Assembly: GCF_000006405.1 (NCBI RefSeq)
Contig: NW_003214659.1
Span: 356,674 to 420,673 of the forward strand
Reading direction: 5' to 3'
DNA: 64,000 nt
Source: Perkinsus marinus ATCC 50983
Taxonomy: Eukaryota > Perkinsozoa > Perkinsida > Perkinsidae
Shown piece by piece: positions 11,805 to 22,796 of this stretch (position 1 is its first letter; each line of letters starts with the position of its first letter). Both the position numbers and the translations under genes were made by a program. Below the pieces are notes generated by a model. The model was not told where the DNA came from and made no database searches. It worked only from the letters and a program-made list of their open reading frames with translations.

Positions 11805-14800
11805 TCAGTAGCTGCTAACTGCTCGTGAGATTTCAGTAGCCGGCTTAAGATTTTCTGGGTTGAGGCTTTCAGGAAGACCCCTGTAAGCTGGATTGGTCAT
11901 ATGGTATCTATCACCAGGCTTCGAACCTTCGAAACAAAGAAGCGCCGCCCACTTGCTCCTTCTCGCCCATAGATACTGTACAGTGTAATAGTCAGGAGCT
12001 CTCTCGTAGGCGCGGTGAAGTGAGGCCTTGGACTGTTGGCAGAGACAAGTACAACAGAGGTACCTCATGCTCAGCCGGATCGCTTTACTCGTTGCGATAC
12101 AACTCACCTTAAGACCCTCAAGGGAAGCACGAAAATGGTGCAGCTGAAAAATATGAGCATTCCCATCTGAGTTCTGAATGAAGCCAACCGCCGCTCTGCC
12201 ACAGACGGGCGAATAAAGATGAGGCCCATCACAGCGAGCAACTGAGTTCCAGGTTCGTAAAGACTGTATGGAAGGTTCCTCTGAGCTCACCACCGAGGAT
12301 AACTCCACCAACAACATGGCCTGCTTAGCTAACTTGGCAGACTGGGTGTACGGCCGTTTACATTTGCGTAAGAGTAAGTACCTCGTTACCATACTCGTAA
12401 TTCACCGAGATGATAGCAGACAAGGACGGAGAGATTGGACACATCTTTGCTCACTTGGTGCTGTAATACTGCAAGGTAAGGCCGAGAGCTACCAAAGGTA
12501 GGAGCACGGGAACTATTGGAGCAAATGTGATGCCCAGAAAGTAGGTCTTCATCGCGTATGCATATCTGAGTTACGACTATCGCCATGTTCTCATGTGTTC
12601 TTTCAACCTCAATGCCATGTCCATATCGGACCCCTCATGAAGCTTGTTGTATCTGATGTCCCGTAGTTACTCTCATCGCAATGCTAGCTTCCCCATGTTA
12701 CTTTTCTTGTCTCAGTTTGCTCTTTTCTAGGTCGATTTTTTTGATAACATTTTTGCGGATGATTCCACCGAGGTCGAGAAACGCCATTGCAGGCGGGAGG
12801 ATCTGCGCCCAATTAGAGCGTGGCTAGTTACGCAGTGAGATACATATCTCAATCTCGGTGTGCACAGCATGCGTTGTGGATCGAGGACACTAATAACGAG
12901 TGCTTCAAAATGATATCAAAGGATCCACTCAGGACTTCGAATTAGAGTTATTCACGGAAATATGCATCGTCGCAGAGTCAGTCGATGCCGGGCGAAAGTC
13001 GAATTTTGAGCTCCCTTGAAGGGTATCAGTTGAATGCGCTTTGATTACAGAATTAACTAGGATGGTCATGAAAACATCAGGGACCAGGCCTCCAGCTCTA
13101 TACCAATGAATAGGATCAGCATTCACAGCATAGAGCACAACCGCGGTGTTCATCACATAGGCGAAGCTCAGCTTCGTCATTATGCTACCTGGGACTCAGG
13201 TGGGACAAACTGAAGCCGGGTGCAGGGGACTCACTGTCTTTAGCTGAGACTGTGAAATGGCGTTCATGAATAACACTTTTATACGCCAACTTGGTGATGA
13301 GCCAGTTAAGGAAGGCAATCGTTAGAGCTGGGAGGAGGGACCTTGGGACAAGGCAGCACTTGTACGGTATGAGTACCGAAGAGTTATTGTTGCAATTAAA
13401 TACCTCACTATTAGTATTATTGTAAATTTTTTTGACCTTGAGATACTCGAAGGCTGGTCAAGGTCTCATGTTTTTCATGACATGCTACCCGTATTGTTTT
13501 CACAAGTTTTCTTATAGACCCCGAGCCGTTCTAAATAGTTCTATGCAGACTTGTGAGTTTCCTGTCGAGTATGCATGTAGCCCAGTTGGCAACGGATACC
13601 AACGATGGTCTCATCCCGAACACTTTGCGGTCATTGAACTGCCCATCGTAAACCCACTGCCTCACAATATAGCCGAACCACCGTCTTCTGCTATTCCCTC
13701 TTGAAGCTTCTGTAACCCGAAGCATGCCAGACCACAGGCAGCTATCATAACAGATATGAATGCCTGAAAATGGTGGCCGTATGAAAGGCAATCAGACACA
13801 TAGCCAGCCTCACCAAAGTGGTGAACTGAGCTGTCCGCCGCTCTTGCGATGTGACACCAAGGTTCTCCCACTGAAAATCAGTCGGGTTTGGAGCCCTTTT
13901 GACCTTCAGTCGGCTGAGAGTTGATAATCTGCGCTCCTAAACAATCATACCCCTTACCAGCCTCTGAACCGCGGAGTACTATCGAGGCAGGTACAGTCCA
14001 GGCCGATACCCATCAACTGTGGGAAGAAGTGTGGTATTAGAAAATATAGAGGTTACCATATTTATAAGTCGGCGGCTTAGGCCATTCCAGTAGCGTAAAC
14101 AGGCACGGTGGTCCTTCTGATATCTGAAACCCCACCCCACCTCGCCGATGGGGCATAATGATCTGAGTTGATACCTGAAAATAACTACGGCGTGACCTGA
14201 TGACTGTATCTTAGCCGCCCTGTCAGGAGCAACACTGGCGAGGGCCTCCTTCGCGGCCAACACCTCAGCCTGAGAGAGTGCCTTGAATGGAGTTTCGAGA
14301 CGATGTTTTAACCTGGAGGTGCGGGTTGCCTGGATCCTGGGAAAGATTCATTTCAGCACGCTTCTTCTGTTTCACAGCAGCGAACAGTTGTGTTATTTCG
14401 AAGCAAACTAACGCTTTGACAACCTGTATGACGCTTATTGTACGACGCGGCTAAGATCTGTTCTCACATCCACTTCTTTATCTCGAACCGCGTTTCTGTG
14501 AAAGAAGTCGGAAATCTCGGCTTCGTCGGTTGCATTGTGTGGGAGTCCCGATACGAAAATGGCATAGTCGTTGGGATGGTCTGAGCCCATGCACTGTAGT
14601 AGTGCTAGAAAATATGCACATAGTCAACTACGTGTACGTGTTGGTGACAACATGGAAATTCGGAAGAGATTTAGGCAAGTTGTCATTGGTTTCTGGACCA
14701 GAACGCCTTAAGCTCAGCTTAGAGAAACGAACATATACTTCCACACTGCACTGGGGAATGCCTAAAAGGCCCCTGACTAACCTGTAAGAGCGTCACATGT

Positions 14801-15690
14801 CGACTCAAGAATCCTAATCCTTCGAGAGTAATGCACCTATGAGAATCACTACAGTTTACACAATCTACCGAAGCCTACTGAAAATGCCATCGTCAATAAC
14901 ACCATGAGGGTTATTGCTAGGCTCCTGAATGAGATCGCTTGAACAAATAGAATACACATGTTAGCATTGGTACGGGATACCCAGGATTAACTTGCTTACA
15001 ACTCAGGGCCTTCGTTACCGTAGTAACCATGATTCCCAGGAGTGAGCCAGGAGGAAGATATCTAGGGTCACGGCTCGCCTGCTGTGAACCAACCCAACTT
15101 CACCTTGGGTTGCCCTATAGGTATCATGAGGTCCATCGAGTCCGCATTGGCGTTCGACACTAACATGATGATGGATATCTGTGAACCGGTCGTTGGCCGA
15201 CCCACTAGGCCCGAGGGGCTCACCAGAAAGAGCATCACGATCAGGTTCCGGAGCGCCCTAAATGAATAACAAGAGGAATCATAGAGAATCGAGTGAGCGC
15301 GTACTTCATAAAATCGAAGTAAACGGGGAAACCCGCGCCCAGCTCTGCTAAAGTGATAGGCCGGCACCCCAAAGGGAACTGCTCGCATTGACACAAGAAG
15401 TCCTCTAGCTACAATGAAGAAAATGGCCAAGACTAATAGGCCAGCTGATCGGACCTTGAATCGGTCAGAGGCTATCTCTCCAGAAGCAAACTTGGCTTGG
15501 ATTTCCTTCATTTTACCAGCTACTTGTCGCACCTGAGCAACATGCTACTGCAATGCTTTGCCAAGACGGACTTTTGTCGCTTCTCCATGTTTGACCGCTA
15601 CAGTCTTGTCTAGCGTCATTTCAAGAGATGTAACTTGATGGTCGATCTCATCCCAGAAATAACCTCTCAGACCGTCAGGCTCAACGGCAC
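11805..15690 (-). CDS. OSCA/CSC1/TMEM63-like cation channel (DUF221 family)
   Basis: Multi-exon minus-strand gene for a polytopic membrane protein of the hyperosmolality/mechanosensitive channel family. In translation order: a coiled-coil and hydrophobic N-terminal region (about 15640-15070); the RRM-like cytosolic piece FVSGLPHNATDEAEISDFF (about 14570); SSGHAVVIFRYQ (14190); the family signature APNPTDFQWENLG (about 13890-13855); LPALTIAFLNWLITKLAY (13340-13290); a segment with NADPIHWYRAGGL (13180-12930); YAYAMKTYFLGITFAPIVPV (12560); and STKYLLLRKCKRP, joined across an intron ending near 12388. The last exon (12032-11805) has the family's Y-x-x-P (YERAP). The start and several middle exons are unresolved, and an in-frame TAG near 15545 needs an intron or indicates decay. 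Confidence 0.72.
14601..14748 (+). repeat. R1 repeat copy within the channel gene
   Basis: Reverse-type R1 copy on the plus strand, so it is forward relative to the minus-strand channel gene. Blocks seen: AAATATGCACATAGTCAACT, GTTGGTGACAACATGGAAAT, TCATTGGTTTCTG, AAGCTCAGCTTAGA and ACATATACTTCCACACT. It lies just upstream (in gene direction) of the exon encoding FVSGLPHNA, hence in an intron. Confidence 0.75.
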
Positions 15691-15699
15691 GATGTCCTC

Positions 15700-17750
15700 T
15701 ACCTCAGCGTATCGGGTTAGTTCTACTCTACTCTCAGTCTGTAAGATACTGACAATACAATAATTAATCTATTTCAACCCATTGTTCAGTAGTTTCCTCT
15801 GTGTGCGTTATTCATAGCTTTCATTGTATCCTTCTCTGACCATTGGATACTTATAACCGTCACGAAGCATGCTGGACAACCCCGAGATTGATTAGGGCTC
15901 ATCATTATCATTATTCCCTAATCATCTGGTTTTGAGTTGGCCTACGTTGACACCGGTGGATCTAACAGTCCTCGTTTGAAAACGGAAACGCTAAGGGACT
16001 AAATTATCACGTGTATACAGAAGCTATGACATTGAACAAGTACTATACACAAGACGAACGTTGTGGTAATAGCCTAGTCAGTTCACTATCGCTCTTATGA
16101 ACGGCGAATGAGGCTTGGGAATTCGAATCAGGCGAAGCTGATTTGGTTAACAAATTTTGGTAGACAAGCATGAGTCTAATGAGAGTTCGTCAGCCAGGGG
16201 TAGCTTACATGGAGAGGTACTTGTATCTGAACTCAATCTTACTATCAACTTTCTAGTAGATGTTGGGAAATATGCACATGGTCAACTACATGCACGATCT
16301 CGCCTCAGTAGATTGGCTTCATAGTGAAGGAGACAGAGCAGATAGAAAAGTGAAAGTAGTCGAGAGAATGCAATGATAATGCTAAGCTAGTGTGAGCAAA
16401 GCTCGATCGTGTAATGTGGACAGTGCAGATATTTCTGTTGGTGACAATATGAAAATTCTGAGAAAATTTTGGGAGATTCTCATTGGTTTCTGTACACTTC
16501 TACCCGAATGCTCGTGCAAACTCCTTTGAAACTCTAGTAAACTTCTAAGCTGGGCTGAGGAGAGCAAACACTGAGTGAATCAACGCAAACCTCCCATGAA
16601 TTGAGTCCGGTACGGACAGAGTGTATTTCTTTCCATCTCACATACTTAGTATGCACTAAAGCGCGCATTTAACCTTGGAGTGTTATAAGTGTTTTAGGTG
16701 AGGAATGCCGCGTATCTCACATTAGCTCTCTCTAAGTGTAAACGGTTAACTCCACAAGACACTAGTCTGCCCTTTATCATGACGTGACTGCCAGCGAATG
16801 CTCGGAAGGCTGCTCGGCGCCGCATTAGATCGGCGATCTCCTTCCTAGTTCTTTTCGAGTGGAAACCCTAGCAAAGAAGTACGACCAGTGATAAGGCTGA
16901 AGCTTGTCCCACCCTCTTATGTTGGACACGTGTTCTTAGCGGTGCTTCGTCGACTGGAAGCATTTCAACATCACTTTTGTTGTCGGGACCGTGCATGTGC
17001 GTGGCTCTGAAATCCGAGGGATAACCTCACATGGTCATCAAATGATAACAAATAACTTTTTCCATGTGTGCAACTTTTCAAAGAAAGCTATATGGGCAGA
17101 ACGACTCACCTAGCTCGCTTCGATAAGCAGCGGTCGAAAAGAAACATATAACTGAGTGAAGGGACCGCTTGCTACCCATGATTGATAACACCATCCGGGT
17201 GGTAAACGACTTGGAAACTCATATGAATGATTGAGCATCAAAATAATAGTGTAACGGTTAGTGATCGATAATGATTCTACATATTGATATATTGCTTACT
17301 TATAGACCTCGAAATGTTCGGGTTTCCTAGTCGTCGAATTAGCCAAGTTACAACATTTTTTCGCTTCGGACTATCAAAATCGAACACATTGTATATCAGT
17401 AAGTTATAACGTATCCATATAACATCTATTAATACCTGATAAATATATTTATATGCATATCATTTAGTTATCATTATATTTACTATTTATATCGGAGCAG
17501 TCCATTGTGAGCTGAGCCTCACACAGCGTGGGAGAATATTTCCCCTCATATGCTCAGTAACAGTCCTGTATGATCTAGTGCTGAGAACTGGTCAAACGAG
17601 AGCTCGAAAGCGATACATGTTGCCACTAGTGGCTGTTATGGCCACTACATCTGCTATCTACCCCCGTGTGAAAGTCTCTAAGCCGGAGTTTGTCTCGCTC
17701 TTACGTACCGATTTAACACTCCCGTGCACTAGGATCGAATCGAATACCAA
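15700..17750. other. Gene-poor region upstream of the channel gene
   Basis: No conserved coding sequence seen. It holds one interrupted R1 copy (16261-16572) and AT-rich DNA around 17230-17500. The channel gene promoter, and possibly a 5' non-coding exon, should lie at its left end. Confidence 0.45.
16261..16572 (+). repeat. R1 copy split by a 144-bp insertion
   Basis: The left part (16261-16292, GGGAAATATGCACATGGTCA) and the right part (16437-16572, GTTGGTGACAATATGAAAAT to the AGCAAACACTGAG end) together make one reverse-type R1. The intervening 16293-16436 sequence is absent from all other copies, so it looks like a nested insertion. It begins CACGATC and contains GATCGTG near its right side, a weak hint of its own inverted ends. 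Confidence 0.7.
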
Positions 17751-19230
17751 TTGACTGCGAAACAATCAAAAGAAGAGGAAGGAAGCGGGGAAGTTATGAC
17801 CAATCCTTCTTTTTCTTCGTCAAGTGTGACACTACCAACAGCACCTTGGGCGCAACCACCGTTAGGATAAGCAAATATCAGATAGTACTAGTGCTTATGA
17901 TCATCATAATGGACATCGATGATACCGTAACATACAGAGAATAGCCTTCCTGGGCTTCAATACAGAAGTTAGCATCATCATCATTATAGCTCTACCGCAT
18001 AGATTCGGCATGAACGACAGACAAGCATCACCGAGAATATGCCAACGATAGTAGTTATATCAACAATAACTACTACTAGTACCGTAACCAGCATTCCTCC
18101 ACTATGCAATAATAAGAGCGACACTGAAAGCATCACCGTAGTACGAAACGGAAAAAACGAAATGAAGACGAAGAACAACAGCGAAAGGATACAACTGGAA
18201 CTTCAACAACAACAATGATACGTAGTTTTTTCTCTTTCGTACAGCTTCACGAACTGCCCAATATCCTCACCACAAAAGCAGCGACTCTCGACACACTTCT
18301 CCAAAGAGGCAACAGTAGTGAATATAAGAACTAACTCCACTGCTGTACAGCAACTCTTATACCATCATCAGGGCTATGATGTAGACTTCATGTACTGTCG
18401 AGACTCTGTCTCATTAATCAGCAACTTGTAGGGTAGAAAACCAATGAGGCTTCTCGGAAAAAGCAGGATAATGAACATGTACAACTTATAACACCGATGT
18501 CCTATGAATCGAAAATCGTAAAATCTGTTGTCGAATCAGACTCGACAGTATTTCCGCAAGGCGAAAGCAGCAGAGGCAGAAAATACCGTAGCACTACTAT
18601 TACTACTACTACCATCACTGAAACTCTTATACTTGCCATAGATCGCCGCGAATTGAGGGCAGATGATCTCAATACCCGACAGATGATACAAAATATATGC
18701 CGACAAAGAAGAAAGCTGCCCCAACAGAGTAAATATACAGTAGCACGGGCGTAGCAAGCAGCATTAGTAATAGTAGGAGAAGAGGACGACTTAGCCGATA
18801 GCAGCTAGAATATCGTAAAAGGCAAAATTTCCAGAAAGCCAATAAGGCAAACGTTCACCATCATACATGACGGTTCTTCGAGTAAAAAGTGGCTGGCCGA
18901 GATGATGACAGTGATAGAGAATCTTCTTTCTATTCAATGCTGCTGCTGTTGCCGCCGCCTTGGACGCCGCCGAGCTTGACAACTCGTCGAATTATGAATA
19001 TAATATTACCACATTCTTATCGCTGTGCAGTGTTCACAACGAATACCGTCTACGTAAAGTCACAGGGGGAAGACCATCGTCAACAACCTGAAATGTAACA
19101 AAAATTTTCCCGCAATTGATTTCTGTCAGTACTACTACCCCTTTCCTTGTCCGTGTATACCTGTACTTGACAGTTTTCTGTAAATCTGTCCGCCCGATGC
19201 CACCCAGAGAACTCTTAGGCAATGTTGGCG
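17750..19230. other. Low-complexity, triplet-rich DNA without a recognised gene
   Basis: Repeated runs of ATC, ACT and AAC triplets (for example around 17970, 18060, 18200 and 18600) give several short open frames on both strands. One (18178-17984, minus) is strongly hydrophobic, but that follows from the triplet bias. No protein family was recognised. Confidence 0.45.
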
Positions 19231-19423
19231 TGTCATAACTGAAAGCTCTTTACACGATGAATGATACCGTAACTAGCGTTCCTACCCAGCAAAGCTGCCA
19301 CTACTCCCGGGGGTCGCTGTCGTCGTCGCTGTTCTCCCTGAATTACCCCCAATGGGCCCGTAAGAGTAGCTCTTAGTGAGCCAAGGATACGCCTTAGAAA
19401 GAGGTACGTGGACCTGGAAATTA

Positions 19424-20500
19424 TCACAGTAAAACGTCCGGCTTAGTCTCAAGTATGACTACATGTGCCCTTTCGAGGTCGTTCTTGTTGACACCGACAC
19501 AGATCAGTTTGCCACCTTTCTGCACATGCTTCCCCGTGAGCCGTCGTTGGTCAGCTAGTCTTGCCATCGACTTGAATATATCACGCATCTCTCTAGAGCT
19601 CATGCGCATCTGAAGATACGCGCGAGTTCAAGCGCCTCCCAGGTAACGCGTGACACTCTAGATTGTCCATCGTTGCTTAGATTTATCAATTCCAAGTCTC
19701 CCAGCAATCGATCTATGAGCGGCCCATGGACTTCCTTACTACCTCGGGATGAGTTCGTGACGTAACCGCAGGTAACAAGTCCCCAGAAGGCACCTTAGAC
19801 CCCGCTGCCGATCGATACTGGCAGCCTTCGACGTTATTCGCCTACATAATGAACAACCGTAAAAGGCAGGTCACAGGCGTCGATCGCGGTAGTAGTACTA
19901 GCCGATGTGGAGAGAAAGAGTCCGGCAAACCTCTGCCTCGTCTTGAGTCGTATACGGTCCTGATCGGCCCCTTAGTCGAAGGATCCACTGCAAGAGGCTG
20001 CGCGTCTCTATGGCTGCTGCCAGATCCGTACTAACACCGCAACATGTGCACCAGAGCGGATCTGCAGCCCAACTACATAATCGTTCTCATTTCTGCGTGT
20101 CCGAGCATGTACTGGCGTGTCTATCTTATTAGCCCGAGAGCCGCCGCAAAGTAGAGATGATATCCAAGATGTAAATCCCTTCTTACCACTTGACGAAGGC
20201 CCCCTGACAATACGAGTAAATACACCAAATATGCAATAGCCACCGTCGAATTCCTCAGCAACGTTTCTACGAAACTCTTATAGCGGCAGTAATTAACGAA
20301 AGATGGGCTGAATTTTATTGAGAAAATGCATCGGCCAGGACTTCCTCGAATTCATCCGAGTGCGAATGGCCTCGTCAGGTTTTGAACGCGGTCGGCTTCC
20401 TTCGCGCCATGCCAGTCCTACTAGCCGCGCCGTCCCCAGGCCTTCCCATCTTACGCTGATGTCTCCTCATGGGGTTTATCGACTTTGGGGATCGCCATAA
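19424..20500 (-). CDS. Possible unrecognised spliced gene upstream of SDHA
   Basis: Four stretches on the minus strand look protein-like and could be exons. Near 20200 the reading GPSSSGKKGFTSW resembles a nucleotide-binding P-loop. Near 20020 it reads LAAAIETRSLLQWILRLRG. Near 19720 it reads KEVHGPLIDRLLGDLELINL. At 19609-19424 it reads DIFKSMARLADQRRLTGKHV and ends at a stop. I could not join them in phase or name a family, and the region is also the SDHA promoter side. The P-loop match may be chance. Confidence 0.28.
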
Positions 20501-20675
20501 AGATAACGCTTAATTCCTGTCGCCTGTGACGGCTTCCAAAAACGCGACTGCGTACACGGTGACGAGCGCACGACCGTTTTTACTCGTGTTAAAACAAGTT
20601 CAATTCGGATAAAATCGCGCAATCGCTGGTGCACCTGCTCAAGATCGGTTCCACGATATTTCCGTTTTACCCACC

Positions 20676-22647
20676 ATGCTGAGCAAGCTTGCCGTTGGAG
20701 TTCGTTCGGGCTGGAGTGCTGTTAGGCACGTCAGCACGTCGACTATTCGTGGATACGAGGCAAACTATCCGGTCGCTGGAGGGAAATTCTGAATTCGTTC
20801 CCTCACAGGTTCATGACCACTTCTACGATGCTGTCGTAGTTGGCGCTGGCGGCGCTGGCCTTAGAGCTGCTTCTGGCCTGGTTGCTCATGGGCTCAAAAC
20901 CGCCTGCATCTCCAAAGTGAGTTTATGCAACCAGCACTACTGCAATTGATTCTCGTTTGCGTGCTAGGTCTTCCCAACTCGTTCCCATACAGTGGCTGCT
21001 CAGGGAGGTATCAATGCTGCTCTCGGCAACATGACGGAGGACGACTGGCGCTGGCATGCCTACGACACTGTGAAGGGCTCCGACTGGCTCGGGGACCAAG
21101 ACGCCATCGAACACATGTGCCGTCTCGCCCCTCAAGTCGTCCTTGAGCTCGAGAGCTACGGCCTGCCCTTCTCCAGAACCAAGGAGGGTAAGATCTACCA
21201 GAGAGCCTTCGGTGGCCAGAGTCTCAAGTTCGGCAAGGGTGGGCAGGCCTATAGGTGTGCTGCAGCTGCTGATCGTACTGGCCACGCTATTCTCCACACT
21301 CTATACGGTATGTCTCTCAAGTACGATTGCCTTTTTTTCATCGAGTATTTTGCTCTGGACCTCATCATGGACCAAGACGGCTCCTGTAAGGGAGTTATCG
21401 CAATGAGCATGGAGGACGGGTCGATCCATCGCTTCGGTGCCCACCAGACTGTCATTGCTACCGGCGGCTACGGCAGGGCTTACCAGAGCTGTACTAGTGC
21501 TCATACCTGTACTGGCGACGGAGGCGGCATGGTCTCTCGAGCCGGTCTACCACTTCAAGACCTCGAGTTCGTACAGTTCCATCCCACTGGTATATTCCCA
21601 GCTGGCTGTCTTATGACTGAGGGTTGCCGTGGAGAGGGTGGAATCTTGAGAAACAGTGAAGGTGAGCCGTTCATGGCTAGGTATGCTCCTACTGCTAAGG
21701 ACCTGGCCTCGCGAGATGTGGTATCTAGGGCCATGACACTTGAGATCCGCGAGGGCCGAGGGGTTGGCCCCAACAAGGACCACATTTATCTGCATTTGGA
21801 CCACCTACCTGCCGAGACTCTCAGAGAGAGGCTGCCTGGTATCTCAGAGACGGCTAAGATCTTCGCTGGAGTTGATGTCACTAAGGAGCCTATTCCGGTC
21901 CTGCCTACAGTGCACTATAATATGGGAGGAATCCCTACCAATTGGAAGGCCCAGTGCCTTAATCCTACCTCGTCGGACCCTAGTAGGATCGTCCCTGGTC
22001 TGCTGGCCGCTGGTGAGGCTGGCTCTGCCTCCGTTCATGGTGCTAATAGATTGGGGGCCAACTCTCTGCTGGACTTGGTGGTATTCGGTCGTACTGCTGC
22101 TGATACTGTTGCCGAAATCGTGAAGCCTAACTCACCGCCCGTCACCCTCCCTAAGGACGCTGGTGAGGCTACCATTGACAGGTTCGATAAGATACGACAC
22201 GCCAAGGGCCCAGTGTCAACTGCTGACCTCCGAAGCAAGCTTCAGAGGACCATGCAGACGCGTGCTCCTGTATACAGAAATGGAGATGACCTCAAAAAGG
22301 GGTGTGAGGAGGTGCGTGAAATTATGAAGGAGTATAAGGACATCGGCATCAAGGACCGCACGTTGGTGTGGAATACTGATCTTATCGAGACCCTCGAGCT
22401 GGAGAACCTCATAACACAGGCGGCTCAAACGATCATCTCTGGAGAGGCCAGGAAGGAGTCTCGAGGAGCTCATGCCCGGGAGGACTTCCCTGAGAGGGAC
22501 GATGTGAAGTGGATGAAGCATTCCCTGTCGTATCAGACCAAGCATAACGTTGAGGACTCGGACATAACGTTGAAGTATAGGCCTGTGGTGGACCAGCCCC
22601 TGGACAGTGAGATGCACCATGTACCCCCTGCCAAACGAGTGTATTAG
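20676..22647 (+). CDS. SDHA: Succinate dehydrogenase flavoprotein subunit, mitochondrial
   Basis: Complex II flavoprotein: oxidises succinate to fumarate with covalently bound FAD at the inner mitochondrial membrane. Exons 20676-20771, 20809-20916 and 20968-22647 give 627 aa, the normal family size. The first exon encodes a basic, Ser-rich mitochondrial presequence ([13 protein letters not shown]). Visible motifs: dinucleotide fold [36 protein letters not shown] with the FAD-linking His; [20 protein letters not shown]; the catalytic Arg region [45 protein letters not shown]; and [14 protein letters not shown] near the C-terminus. Introns are 37 and 51 nt. Codon usage is C/G-ending, stronger than in its neighbours, as expected for a highly expressed gene. 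Confidence 0.97.
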
Positions 22648-22796
22648 GAAGAATAGTAGCAGTAAATTGCTGGGCGTGTAGCTCCGCATCTACCATGAGT
22701 AATCGAAATTTGCCGAGTTTTCGTGATAGGAATTTTTTCAGCGACGTGGTTTGAGTTTGTCAGAATGCAGGGAGTGCTATCGAGGTTGTAGTTCTA

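Noticed and set aside
17984-18178. Strongly hydrophobic minus-strand ORF
   Set aside because: It follows from ATC/ACT triplet bias in low-complexity DNA; no start context, domain or splice support.
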